Notes: generated from the letters alone by a model not told the origin. Numbered from the stretch's first letter, positions 20,055 to 30,847 are shown. The stretch is DNA of 64,000 nt from Progne subis subis (GCA_022316685.1 JAKJHU010000840.1:50303-114302); one strand, 5' to 3'. Numbers and translations are program-made.

Positions 20055-21130
20055 CCTCTTTGCCACCAATAGTGCAGGAAGACAGGGAATGGGGTTTTAT
20101 CAGTTTGTCAGGAGATATTTTTCTGTTTGCTCAGGGAGAGGAGTTTTTCTTCTGCTATGTCATGAGTCCCTGCCATGGCCAGTCTTTCCAATGCTGTTGT
20201 GGTGTGGGACACTTCTTCATGGGGTGCAGTCTTTTAAGCATAGGCTGCTCTAGTTTGGCAGGAAAGGTCCTCTTCCTTTATTTCTAGGAGCAAGGGCTCT
20301 CTCTCTCTGTTCAGGTCTCTCACTGGAGCACAGTTTCCTCTGGCATCTACCTGCTCCAGCATGAGCACTTTTCCCACAGGCTGCGAGTGGATCCCTGCGT
20401 ATCCCAAGGACTTCATGGATTACAGGGGCACAGTTTGTTTCACAATTGTTCTCACCACAGTTTGCAGAGAAATTTCAGCTCCAACTCTTAGAGCATCTCC
20501 TTCCTCTCCTTTTCCATTGACCTTGGTGCTGCCGTGTTTTCTCTTACATGTCTTCACTTTGTACTCTTCTCTATCTAAAAGAAAAATTGCTGCCTGTAGG
20601 TACCATTGCCAACAAGTTCTACTAATTCAAAGATTCTTGCAGCATCTTGTAGTGCCAAGAGGTTGATTTTGTGTAATTTCCATGCTGGAAAACCACTCTT
20701 CATTTTTCACTATTGGCCATGCGACTGCTGCGGCGTTTGTGCTGTTTAATGCTTTTCTTCATGTGGGGCACTGAGATGGAGAAGCTGCCATCGCTGTCCC
20801 TGCCCTCCTGCCTGTGCCATGGCTAGCTAGGGGCGGCCAGGCAGGCAAGGCTCATTGTGGGCTGCACCAAAATGGTGGTGGCTGCGGGTCGCTGCGGGCC
20901 ATGCTGGGCTGTCCCTGGGAAACCCCTGGAAACAACTGTGCATGTGCTGTTTTGATTTTCTTCCTTAAATATGTCATCACAGCGCTGTTACCAACTTCTC
21001 TAATTGGGCCAGCAGCATGTCCATCTTCAGAGCAATCAGAGAATTGCTCTACTCTGCACGGTGGAAGCTTCCAGTAGCTTCTCACAGAAGCCACCTCTGT
21101 GGCCTCTCCTGCTACCAGAAACCAGGCCAT
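20055..21130 (-). mobile_element. ERVL-like LTR segment, truncated copy
   Basis: Reverse-complement partner of 5066-6190. The A/T-rich end with the poly(A) signal is missing and replaced by the pol fragment. Confidence 0.5.
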
Positions 21131-21139
21131 GTAAAACAA

Positions 21140-22090
21140 GCCTCAGAGTGTCATAATGGTCTCTACAATTTCATGAGGCCCTGCTGTGTTACAGTGGTCT
21201 CTTTTGGTTGCACAGTATCACAATGGCACCTTGGATTCATGAAGCCCTGAAGTATGGAATGGAACCTTGATTCCACTGGGTGCCTCATTGTTACATGAGT
21301 TCTTAGTCACATGGAGCCCTGTAGTGTCACAATGATCTCCTTGGTTACTGTGGCACAGTGTCACAATGGCCCTTTGGTTCTACAAAGCCCCAGAGTGTCA
21401 CAATGGCCGCTTGCTGCCATGAGGCCATGCAATGTCACAATGGTCTCGTTGGTCCCCTGAGGCCCTGCAGTTCCACAATGGCCCTTTGGTGTCACAAGGC
21501 CTTGAAGTGTCACAATAGTCTCAGTGGGTTTCCCGCTGCATCACAATGGCCTCCTTGGTTCCATGAGGAACTGTTGTTTACCAATGGTATCCTTGGCTCC
21601 ACAGTCAGAATGTCCTTGTGGTCTCATGGAGCCCCACACTGTCACTATGATCCCCTTGATTCCATAAGGCCCTGCTGTGCTACAATGACCCCTTGGTTAT
21701 ACAAGGCCCTGCAGGGTCACAATGGCTCCTTGATTCCAGTGGGTCCTGAAGTGTCATAATGGTCTCCATGCTTCCATGAGGTCCCACAATGTCACAATGG
21801 ACTTTTAGTTCCATGAGCTTTCATACTGCCAGCAACAGTCTCCTTGGTTCCACAGTGTCACCATGGACCCTTTGTTCCATGAGGTTCAGTGGTGTAACAT
21901 GGACACCGTGATCCCATGAGGTTCTGCAGTGTCACAATGGACTCCTTGGTTCTGCAGCCCTGCTGTGTCACCATGGACCCGTAGTTCCATGAGGTTCCGT
22001 AGTGTCACCGTGGTCCCTTTGGTTCCACAAGGCCTTGCTGTGCCACAATGGCCCCTTGGTTCCATGAGGTTCTGTACTCTACACAGATTC
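21140..22090 (+). repeat. 37-bp minisatellite array D
   Basis: About 25 monomers; mirror of array B. TGTCACAATGG recurs at 37-38 bp intervals, clearest at 21358-21560. Confidence 0.9.
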
Positions 22091-22097
22091 TCCTTGG

Positions 22098-22503
22098 TGT
22101 GGGAGGACAGATTGTAAAGAGAATAGAGATAGTGCTGAAGGCAATCTCACCCCTGATAAATTGCAACTGTACTAATTCCCAAGAGTGGGAACAGCCTTGC
22201 CGTTAATAGATCCCAGCTATGTCCAATGAGAGTGAGTGTTATAACACAGTGGGTGAGCTGGGCAAGAGTCAGTTGGAGTCTGCAGGCTGTGCTGGGAGGA
22301 AGAAGGGTCAAGAAGGCGTGTGAGGGACAGAGAGGGTCTGGTGCTCATTCAAGGGACAGGAAAGACTTAGCCAGTCCTGCAGGGGGAAGAGGGGAGTCAG
22401 AAGGCTGCATGGATCTGCCTGTGTGTAAGCAGCAGAGAGAAAGGTATGATAGTTTTTAGATAATAAGAGACTGACACCTATGTCAGTCCTGACTCCACTG
22501 TCA
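22098..22503 (+). mobile_element. ERVK-like 5' LTR, mirror copy
   Basis: 406 bp, TGTGGGAGGACAG to CCACTGTCA, followed by AC and a degenerate Lys-like primer site at 22506-22523. Same insertion as 3719-4127, seen in the other arm. Confidence 0.7.
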
Positions 22504-22523
22504 ACTGATGCCCCCTATGAGGA

Positions 22524-23430
22524 CTGGGTGAAAATGAATGGTGAACCTGACATGATCCTGGCAGATGACTACAGACCAGTGAGACAGTGAGATGGTGGAG
22601 CCCAGCTGAACTGAGCCAGGTGGGTCAAGAGTATGAAGATCAGAGCAGGGGAAGAGAGTCTGAGAGCAAAATAGGGAGACATGAGAGCCTAAAAATCTGG
22701 GCAAGTTGCAGCCAGGTGGACCTGAGAGCTTGAAAGCAATGTAGGCAGAACTGAAAGCCCAAGAGTCTGAATAACTTATGAGACACTGGCCCCCAGGTAT
22801 GGCCGCAGTTTGTGGGATCCTGGGGTGGCACCTGCCAGTGTTCACAGCAGCAATGCATAGCTAGAAGTGGCATCAGAGCTTTGAGAAGGTGGAGTCGGAG
22901 TGGAACAAAAGGAATGTAAGAAAAGCTTGGAGTGATGAACTAACAGAAAAACAAAAAAGAAGAACAGGAGGTGACCAAACTTAAAGAGAAGAAACATCAT
23001 GAAAATGAGTTTGGAACTGTACGAGGGAAAGTGTTGAAAAGAACTATACAAGAAGGAGAGTAACAGCAAGCAGAGATGTTGCTTCAGCTGACAGAAGAAC
23101 TGAAATTGCAGAAGACAAAAGCAACAAAAATTGAAAAATGAGCAAGAGAATTTTCTAAAGCAGTAGTGGGAGCTAGAGACAGATTAGTTCTATTATTCAG
23201 TTCAATGTGTTTATTTGCTGGTGAAACATACATATTGTATTCAAAAGTTAAGATTCCATAGGCATAAGGACAAAAGCTAATATTCCATGTAAGAGAATGA
23301 TGGTCTATACTGTTAAGAACAAAACAAAACCAAAACAAACAAGAGAGAGTTAACAATTACTGAGAAAGGAACAGAAAAGGTAGTTCTGCCACTGTAAACT
23401 TTCACTCTGAGTCTACATTTCAAATAACAC
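22524..23430 (+). mobile_element. ERVK-like leader and gag-start remnant, mirror copy
   Basis: Counterpart of 2796-3698. A short coding-like stretch after about 23000 is Lys/Glu/Gln-rich with stops and could be decayed matrix sequence. No pol or env follows. Confidence 0.5.
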
Positions 23431-23469
23431 AGTTGTCCCATCTGCAGGAGGATTTCTCCTCAGGAGAAA

Positions 23470-24139
23470 TGTATTTTTGGAACTTTTCTTGGTTGCCAGG
23501 AGCCCGGCCCAGCTCAGCAGCACAGACAGAGCACAAAGACCCTTAATGAGCCTCTCATGGATTTAGTGTTGTTTACATTCAACTTCATCCCTGAGAGTAT
23601 GTTCAAAAAACTTCTCAAGAAATCAAAGATAAATTGAAATACTGAAGTTTCTTCAAGTTTTAATAGGTCCCATGGAGCAACCCAACTGAAGAAAGTTTTC
23701 CCCAAGTTCCAGTCAGAGCAGAACACTGCAGGCAGTGATGACAGGTGGGGACAAACAAGGCAAAGGTGTCTCTGATGCTCAGCAAACCTGCATGTGTTTC
23801 AGGAATGCAAAGGGCCAAGGCCTGAGCCCCAGCCCCTGCCAAAGCAGATCCTGTCCCTCCCTCAGTGCTCAGGGCTCTTCCCGGGACACTGGGATGTGGG
23901 GATGTGCAATGCCAAGGGCAGCACCATGGGGCGGCCCCTGCCAGGCTGCTGAGCAGGGACAAGGAGGCAATGAGGCCCCAGGCCTGCCAGGGTCACTTGT
24001 CTCCTGCTCATGGCTCAGGCCCAGGGCCAGCAGCCATGGCCCAAGTGCTGCAGGAGTTGGCTGTGTCAGGGCCTTTCAGCTGCTGCCCATCCCTGTGCCC
24101 TCTCCAGCCCAGGCTGTCCTACGGTGTCCATGCCCGTTG
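23470..24139 (+). repeat. Dispersed module, copy 2 of 4
   Basis: Inverted relative to copy 1. It shares the 3' T-rich flank (TTAATGAGCCTCTCATGGAT) and the GC-rich core with the other copies but is cut at 24139. Confidence 0.7.
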
Positions 24140-24335
24140 GGAATGATCTGCAGTTCAGAGCAGAATGATGGTCTGGTCCAAGTGCCCGACCCCTCCAGGG
24201 CTGACCAAAAGTGAAAGCAGTCATTAAGGGCACTGTCCAAATGTCTCTTAAACACTGACAGCCTTGGGGCATCAACCACCTCTCCAGGCAGCCTGTGCAG
24301 TGTTTGAGCACCCTGGCAGGAAAGAAACACTTTCT
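24139..24335 (-). mobile_element. CR1 LINE 3' fragment
   Basis: On the minus strand the order of phrases is that of the CR1 3' end: CTGCCTGGAGAGGTGGTTGA, CAGTGTTTAAGAGACATTTG, GACAGTGCCCTTAATGACTG. Truncated at both ends. Confidence 0.7.
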
Positions 24336-24700
24336 CCTCTGCAGTCTAAACCGTCCCTGGTACAGCTTTGACCCATTCTCCCACATTCCATCCCAGGATA
24401 TGAGGGAGAAGAGAAAGGGAAATGCAGGGCAGAGCCAGGGGGCAGCGAGATGGGAGTGTGCAGCCTGCAGGGACACAGCAGCAGCTGTGGGACAGCGCAG
24501 GACAAGCTGTGCTGGACATGGCCAAGGGCCCTGGCAGGGCTGGCAGTGGCCAGGAGAAGCCAAGTCTTGGTGCCCTGGGGCACTGCAGGGTCTGTGCCAC
24601 CAAGGGCTGTGAGGAGACACCTTGTCCTGAGGCCCTGGGGCCTCCTGGCACAGCCCCAGCAAGGCTGGGCACTGTCAGCCCCTTGTGCTGCCCTCAGCAT
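24335..24700. other. GC-rich sequence, no gene recognised
   Basis: The stretch near 24430-24550 is similar, inverted, to 28440-28570 (the 'GGGACACAGCAGCAGC' and 'TGCACACACCCATCTCACTG' phrases on opposite strands). Long frames are open on both strands and I do not consider any of them a gene. Confidence 0.45.
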
Positions 24701-24706
24701 CCCCCC

Positions 24707-25300
24707 ACATCCCAGTGGCCTCAGGGATCTGCTGGGACCAGTCCCTGGGGAGCCTTGGGCAGGAATGGCCCTGGGGGGCTCCTGAATGCTCCCAGGGACT
24801 GCAGGTTTTCCAAAGGACTTTGGGTTTTGCTTTGGCCTGGGAGTCTCTGAGGGGTTTGTGCAATCACGGCCTCCAATTATCTACTGTAATTAGTCCCTGG
24901 AGATGTTTTGTCAGTAACAACACTCAGTGGGGCTCATTAATGCCTCAAAGTACTCAAGAGTCATTAAAGTACTACTTTTTGACACTGAATCCCTGAGAGG
25001 TTTGTGCAGTCATGGCCTCCAATTATCAAATATTTAATGAGTCCCTAGAGAGGCTTTGTATTGACACTCAGTGGGGCTCATTCATGCTCTGAGATACTCA
25101 AGGGTTTTAAGGTACTTTGGGTTTTCCTTTCCACACTGAGTCTCTGAGAGGTTTTTGGGCAATCATGGCCTCCAATTCTCTCCTCCAAGGAGTCCTTGAG
25201 GAGCCTGTGTTGGGGATGGACCTCAGTGGGACCCATGAATGCTGTGACACACTTTGGGTTTTTCCTGTGACTTGGACTGCTGGAAAGGTTTGTGCAATCT
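24707..25300 (+). repeat. ~145-bp tandem repeat, about four units
   Basis: The landmark GTTTGTGCAATCA (or close variants) followed by GGCCTCCAATT falls at 24854, 25000, 25151 and 25288. The intervening CACTCAGTGGGGCTCATT is also repeated. Units diverge by substitutions and small indels. No coding signal. Confidence 0.8.
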
Positions 25301-25675
25301 CCTCTCAGGCCCTGAGAACTCAGCACCAAATGCACCACGGGGCTCCTTGGGATCAAGCAAGTCCTGACAAACCATGGCTGTGCCTTGATTTCCCTCTGGG
25401 CTGGTGCAGCTCATTAGGAATGTTTTCTACAACAGTTATGGAGAAAGATTTCAAAGAGTTTCTAAGAAATACACATTCCTGTTATAAAGGGTGTGTTTTA
25501 TTACTGTTATCTCTAGAGAAGAGGTGATTGCAGCATTCTGTGATTGATATTGATCAAGGGTCTCTCCTCAGGAGGTCTGCAAGGGGCTGTGGCCATGGAC
25601 ACTGCACTGACCCCACTGCTGGGTTTGGGTGCCACGGCAACCGTGCGCAGTTCAAGGTTCCTTGGAAACACTGGG
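25300..25675. other. Spacer without recognisable gene
   Basis: Mixed-composition sequence between two tandem arrays. I see nothing I can name in it. Confidence 0.4.
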
Positions 25676-26165
25676 GAGGACTGGGACATACTGGGGGACA
25701 CTGGGAATGCTGTGGGAGACACTGGGAGATACTGGGAGTGATCCTGGGGTGGACTGGGACAACCTGGGAACACAGGGAATGCTGAGGGGGAATCTGGGCA
25801 GACTGGGATGGACTATGGGGGTACACTGAGACATACTGGGACATACTGGGACAAAACGGGAGTGATACTGGGCCATACTGAGACATACTGGGGGTACTGT
25901 GAGTGAAACTGGGGGATACTGGGACAAACTTGGGACACTGGGAACACTGTGGACAATCCAGGGGACTCTGGGGTGTACTTTGGATGATAATGGGGGGAAC
26001 TGGAAGGGAATGGGAATGAACTCAGGTGTATCGGGAGGGACTGAGCTGCACTTGGAGGGCCTGGAGGGGCACTGGGGTTTTACTTGGCTTTACTGGGGAT
26101 GAAATGGGCTGTACTGGTTGGGACTGGAGGAGCACTGTATATGTACTGGGCTGTACTGGGAATAA
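25676..26165 (+). repeat. ACTGGGA-type G-rich minisatellite
   Basis: Irregular tandem array of short units built on ACTGGGA, ATACTGGG and ACACTGGGA, with more than 25 occurrences of CTGGG. The plus strand has closely spaced G3-G5 runs with potential for G-quadruplex formation. Confidence 0.8.
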
Positions 26166-26329
26166 CCTGGGCTGGAGTGGAAGAGATTGGAGGGATTGAA
26201 TGAGCTTCTCCCGCCTCTGCCGTTTCCGATTTGCGGAGACTGCTGCCCATCACAGCCCGCAGCCAATCAGCGATGGGGATCGGGACAGAAGGGGTGGGGT
26301 TTGATGCCTGCGCCATGTTTTCTGTTTGC

Positions 26330-26996
26330 CTATAACTCCCATCACGCCCCGCGGCCCGACTGAACCCCAACGGAGCCGGGACTTCAACGCCCATCATGCC
26401 ACGCGCCCCACAGACCCCCCCCCCCCCCCCCCCCGTTATCCACCCCCCATGTGTCCCATCAGTGTCCCCCAGACACTGCAGGGTGACTAAATGCCTCCTC
26501 CGCGCCCATTCAGGACCCCCCAAAAGCATCCCTAAATCCCCTGAACGCTCCCAACCCCATCGATGCCCGTTTCTGGGCACTTCTCGAATTCATCTCCTCT
26601 CATCCCCCGCGGCATCAGAACTACTCCAAACACAGTGCTGCGCTTATAAATCCTGCCGTGCCCCGCGCCCTAAAGAGCCCGGTTAGAGCTCCCCCTAAGT
26701 GCTTCCGAACCATATACGTTCCCCTCGAGGACCTCCAGTCGAGGCTCGGACGCAAATGTGACCCCCAAGTGCCTTCCCGGACCCCCGAAAGCCCCGTTAG
26801 AGCCACTTCCGTGACTACAGCTCCCAGCATGCTCCGCGGCTCACTTAGAGCGCTATTCCAGCCGTGACTTCATCTCCCGTCATGCCCCGCGCCCCAGGGA
26901 AAACCATTGGCGCTGTGCCCAGAACTCCCGTGATGCTCCGCGGCCCAATTGAACCGTGTTTTACCCGCGCCTACAACTCCCATCATCCCCCGCGCC
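26330..26996 (+). promoter_or_regulatory. Array of six ZNF143/THAP11-like motifs
   Basis: Occurrences of the pattern ACTACAACTCCCATCATGC followed by CCCGCGG-like sequence lie at about 26330, 26381, 26814, 26867, 26921 and 26970. The best is ACTACAGCTCCCAGCATGC at 26814. The ZNF143 (Staf) site, shared with THAP11, has core ACTACAA-TCCCA--ATGC. Occurrences two to six fit at most but not all positions. Confidence 0.65.
26415..26434 (+). repeat. Poly-C run of 20
   Basis: Uninterrupted C20. Its length is likely to be unreliable in sequencing. Confidence 0.95.
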
Positions 26997-27289
26997 CCAG
27001 AGAGATTCCCTCAGAGCCCCCCAAGTGCCCACCCGGAGCACGAAGGGCCCCCAGATTCCCCTCCCTGACGCCCAAGTGCCCCCCTGGACCCCCAAGTGCT
27101 CCCCCGGACCCCGAATTGTCCGACTGAATCCCTAAGTGCCCCTCCAAGTGCCCGCCCGGCTCCCCCAAGAGTCCTTCAGACCCTCAAGTTCTCTCCAAAT
27201 TCCCTCCCCAGATGCAAAACTGCCCCAAATGCGCCCCAGAAATGTCTCCATGGACCCCCAAGAGGCGCCTTTTACCCTGTCTGAGAAAA

Positions 27290-27794
27290 TGCTAAAAAAA
27301 ATGAGAAAAGGACTAAAATTAGGACAAGTTAGCATAAATAGGGAGAAATCAACAGCAAATAGCAGTCAATTAATTATTGAAGGGCATTGTGTTACTAAAA
27401 ACAAATTACTAAAAAAATATTGGTTGCTTAAAATGTATAAGTTTTTAACATAAATATAAAAATTAGGTATATAGAAAGATAGAATTTTATTATTACAAAT
27501 AAGAAAGATGCAATTTATTTTATTATTTAATTAGATTTTTATTGTAAAGAAAAATGCTTTTTTGGTTTTGTTTTTGGTTTTTTTTGGTAATATTTTAGCA
27601 GTTTAATCCCAGGTGCGCAATGTCAGACATGGTGAGGTTGGGAGTAAGGAGCAGGTTCTCCAAAGAGGGTCAGCTTGCATGGGGCTCATTCTTTACCATG
27701 CCTAGACCTCCTAAAGAGACATTCAGCATCAAGATCACTTGGAGACTGATTTTGTCACTTCTTCTCAGAAATTATTATTTTTAAAAAACCTCAC

Positions 27795-27799
<5 letters not shown>
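27290..27799. other. AT-rich stretch, no gene seen
   Basis: Between the CpG-rich block and a poly-A run. It contains several A- and T-rich low-complexity patches. I can support no LTR end, coding frame or RNA. Confidence 0.4.

Positions 27800-27831
<32 letters not shown>
27800..27831 (+). repeat. Poly-A run of 32
   Basis: Uninterrupted A32 after TCACGATTT. It could be a retroposed tail, but no target-site duplication or recognisable body was found upstream. Confidence 0.9.
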
Positions 27832-27834
<3 letters not shown>

Positions 27835-27849
27835 AGATGCACTTTGAAA

Positions 27850-28839
27850 TCTCCCTCCTTAATAGAACTCCAAACTGACTCCAATCATCTGCACAAGCCC
27901 TAGAGACTTGAAGACAATTGAAGGAAGACAAAGAGCTCCTCAGGGTGTTCTGTGTTTTAATCAAGTGGATTTGGGGCTGAGTCCAGGACCCTCAGGCACT
28001 GAGAGAAGGTTGAAGAAGCTGCTCAGGGAGGCAGAAGCAAAACTCCAAGTCCCTTGGAGCATCGCTGGGCCCCAGTGAGGGCAGGGAGTGCCAAAGGCTC
28101 CCCAGGTACTGGTGAGAGCAGATCCTTGAGGCCAGGATTGCAGGGAGCCAAAGGCTGTGAGCAGGGAACTGCAATGCTGAGCAAGGCCTGGGCTGGCTGG
28201 AGGAAGCAGAAAGGCCAAGCCCTGAGGCCAGGCCTGGCACAGCAGGGCCTGTCCCTCACGGGTGGCTCGGGGCTGTTTGTGGGGCAGGGGGATGGCAGGG
28301 GCAGCAAGGACAGATGTCAGAAAGCTGCAAGCCCTGCCAGGCTCCTCAGGGAGGGGCGAGGCAGAAGCAAAGTGCAGGCCCTGGAAGGAAAGTTCCTTCT
28401 GTGGGGCCTCCAGAGGCGCTGCCAGAGCCCAGGGGACAAAGGCCTGGGTGCCTGTGGCCCTGCCAGCCCTGCCCAGCCCTTGGCCATCTCTCCTGCAGGC
28501 TGTACCCCCCGTGCGTGCTGCTCCTGTGCCCTGGCTGGCTGCACACACCCATCTCACTGTCCCCCCCAGCATTTCTCAGCCCAGCATTTCTGTGCCCTCC
28601 CTGGGCTCCCTGCACCCAGCGCTGCCAGCTCCTGGCACACAGAGCCAGGGCATGGCCCAGGCTCACGCTGGGACACCTTGAGCACCAAAATCCTACCCTG
28701 GCAGGGGCTTTTCTTTTTCCTCACCTCCAGGCTGAGCCTTCCAAGCTGGCACAACCTTCCCCTTTATGGAGGTTACCTTCTCTTGCCTCTCCAAGGAAAG
28801 CTCTGTCTCCTGCTGTTCTGAGAAGGGCTGGTGGGAGAT
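27850..28839. other. GC-rich sequence, no gene recognised
   Basis: Several long frames are open at once on both strands, which reflects lack of A/T-rich stops, not coding. Part of it (28440-28570) resembles 24430-24550 inverted. Confidence 0.45.
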
Positions 28840-28912
28840 CAGTGAGGGTCAGAAGCTTTTTTGGGTATAGTGACCATAAAATCATTGAATTTTTAAATAA
28901 TCTCTGACTTTC
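28840..28912 (+). mobile_element. Short CR1 ORF2 fragment
   Basis: A translated stretch reads FFGYSDHKIIEFLNN, matching the conserved SDH-x-x-x-EF end of the CR1 endonuclease domain. Only about 70 bp are recognisable. Confidence 0.45.
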
Positions 28913-29891
28913 AGAGACCAGATTTCCTGGCCCCAGGGGTTGATGGCATTTGTGCTCACTCAGGTTCTTCTCCCCACACCAACACCATGGGGGTGCTCAC
29001 TCTGCTCTGGGCAGTGCAAACAGGGGCTCCTGAGCCACTGCTGCTGTGTCTGTGCTTGCAAGAATGTGGCACCTGTGTGAGCTGGGGGAGAGGCCAGGGC
29101 TGCAGCGGGGGGATGTTGTTGGCAGGTGCATGAGGATGCTCTAGGACGCTGCCCTGGGGTGTCCAGAGCAGTGGGGATGGATCAGGCCCTGTTCTTCTGC
29201 TCCTTCCCATCTCCCCCAGGGACCTTGCAGAGCCCCAGCCATGCTATTTGCCCCCAGCCTGCCCACGGCCACCCTGGGGCTGCTCACGGGGCTTTTCCCT
29301 GCTGAGCATTGGCCTGGGCGTGTTCTGGAGAGAGCCTGGGCAAGGAGCCTGGAGCCCCCAGGCCCTGCCCTGAGGCGTCAGCGCTGCCCCAGCAGTGCCC
29401 ATGGCCTGTCCTTGCTGCAGCCCCGGCACTGCCACCCCCAGCACTGTGCCCGGCCCCGAGAGCACTCAGGCCCTACAGCAGCACCAGGGCCAGGAGGGCA
29501 GCGGGGCAGGGGCACGGGAGCAGCACTGGCAACACCAAGTGCTGCTGCTGCTGGGCACAGCTGCTGTGCCAGCACTGATCTGCCCCAGCTCTGCACACAG
29601 ACATTGCTGCTGCAGCTCCAGAGAAGGGAACAAAAGGGGGTCTCCAGTGCAAATTTTGTTAGGAGATCTTTTTGTTTGTTTAAAAGCCACCAAGAGCACA
29701 GCTTCTCATTGACACACTTTGGGACCAGAGCAAAGGTGGAGAGAAACAAAACAAGAAAGGACACGAACAATGACCTTGCATTGTGAACATCATTGAAAAG
29801 TAAAACAAAGAAAAAAACCCAACAACAAAACCAACAAATGCTATTAAAGATGATGCTTATTACAAGATATTTTTTGAAATTGACAACCAAT
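28913..29891. other. Downstream flank of the olfactory receptor, no gene seen
   Basis: GC-rich to about 29630, then A/T-rich. It may hold the 3' untranslated region of the receptor (minus strand), but I could not point to a firm poly(A) signal. Confidence 0.4.
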
Positions 29892-30824
29892 TTAATGTTC
29901 CTGAAATTGCCCAGTCATCAGTCTCCACACTGCAGCCTTGAGCTCCTGGTTCCTCAGGCTATAGATGAGGGGGTTCAGGGCTGAAGGCACCACTGAGTAC
30001 AGAACTGACAGTGTAAGATCCAGGGATGGGGAGGAGATGGAGGGGGGCTTCAGGTTGGCAAAAATGCCAGTGCTGAGGAACAGGGAGACCACGGCCAGGT
30101 GAGGGAGGCTGGTGGAAAAGGCTTTGTGCTGTCCCTGCTCAGAGGGGATCCTCAGCACGACCCTGAAGATCTGCACATATGAGAAAACAATGAACAGAAA
30201 AGAGCAAAAAAATAAACAGATGGAAAACAAAATCAGCCACAGTTCTCTGAGGTAGGAATTTGAGCAGGAGAGTTTGAGGATGTGTGGGATTTCACAGAAG
30301 AAGTGGCCCAGGGCATTGCCCTGGCACAGGGGCAGGGAAAATGTATTGGCTGTGTGCAGCAGAGCATTGAGAAAGGCACTGGCCCAGGCAGCTGCTGCCA
30401 TGTGGGCACAAGCTCTGCTGCCCAGGAGGGTCCCGTAGTGCAGGGGTTTGCAGATGGACACGTAGCGGTCGTAGAACATGATGGTCAGGATGGAAAATTC
30501 TGTGGTAAGGAAAAAGGCAAAGAAAAATATCTGAGCAGCACATCCTGTGTAGGAGATGGTCCTGGTGTCCCAGAGGGAATTGTGCATGGCTTTGGGGACA
30601 GTGGTGAGGATGGAGCCCAGGTCGGTGAGGGCCAGGTTGAGCAGGAAGAAGAACATGGGCGTGTGCAGGAGGTGGCCGCAGGCTACGGCGCTGATGATGA
30701 GGCCGTTGGCCAGGAGGGCAGCCAGGGAGATGCCCAGGAAGAGGCAGAAGTGCAGGAGCTGCAGCTGCCGCGTGTGTGCCAATGGCAGCAGGAGGAAGTG
30801 GCTGATGGAGCTGCTGTTGGACAT
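29892..30824 (-). CDS. Olfactory receptor, OR14-like, intact
   Basis: A 310-residue, single-exon, seven-transmembrane odorant receptor that would couple to the olfactory G protein in sensory-neuron cilia. Seen: N-glycosylation site NSS at residues 3-5; PMFFFLLNLALTDLG ending TM2; FYDRYVSIC at the end of TM3 (DRY 119-121); a Cys-rich second extracellular loop; KAFSTSLPHL at the start of TM6 (234-243); NPLIY in TM7 (284-288). Length, motif order and the C-terminal RNQELK are typical. The motif flavour fits the bird-expanded gamma-c group, annotated as OR14-like. There is no frame break. A splice acceptor 24 bp upstream fits the usual 5' non-coding exon. Which orthologue it is cannot be told. 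FYDRYVSIC in place of the commoner MAYDRYVAIC is a mild variant. Confidence 0.95.
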   Translation of the reverse strand: MSNSSSISHFLLLPLAHTRQLQLLHFCLFLGISLAALLANGLIISAVACGHLLHTPMFFFLLNLALTDLGSILTTVPKAMHNSLWDTRTISYTGCAAQIFFFAFFLTTEFSILTIMFYDRYVSICKPLHYGTLLGSRACAHMAAAAWASAFLNALLHTANTFSLPLCQGNALGHFFCEIPHILKLSCSNSYLRELWLILFSICLFFCSFLFIVFSYVQIFRVVLRIPSEQGQHKAFSTSLPHLAVVSLFLSTGIFANLKPPSISSPSLDLTLSVLYSVVPSALNPLIYSLRNQELKAAVWRLMTGQFQEH

Positions 30825-30847
30825 TTGCTATGTCTGGCTGTTTCAAC

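Larger units (their letters stand above)
20055..24139 (-). repeat. Right arm of the inverted repeat (partner 2066-6186)
   Basis: Mirror-image copy of the left arm. Contents in plus order: ERVL-like LTR segment (20055-21130, minus), minisatellite D, ERVK-like LTR and leader, dispersed module copy 2. It ends abruptly at about 24139, where CR1 sequence begins. At the inner edge the arm runs into the pol fragment through similar sequence (GGTCTGAGGGAC on the left, GGTCTCAGGGACC read from the right). Confidence 0.85.
26205..27290. promoter_or_regulatory. CpG-rich, promoter-like block
   Basis: Composition changes sharply here to C- and CpG-rich. It contains a CCAAT box (AGCCAATCAG, 26261-26270), the six ZNF143-like motifs described separately, and degenerate repeats of CCCCAAGTGCCC between about 26690 and 27180. 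No convincing first exon follows on either side, so it is either an orphan promoter fragment or a repeat derived from one. Confidence 0.5.

Noticed and set aside
21358..21759. A 133-codon frame (starts MSQWPFGSTK) and similar frames at 4465-4866, 311-706 and 60422-60856
   Set aside because: These are translations of the 37-bp minisatellite. The period is not a multiple of three and frames are open in several phases, so there is no sign of a gene.
27800..27831. Poly-A run as the tail of a processed pseudogene
   Set aside because: No cDNA-like body upstream and no flanking target-site duplication could be found.
28054..28821. A 255-codon frame, and similar ones at 36206-36961 and 63066-63797
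   Set aside because: GC-rich DNA with several overlapping frames on both strands, no start context, no domain, and no conservation of one frame over the others between copies.
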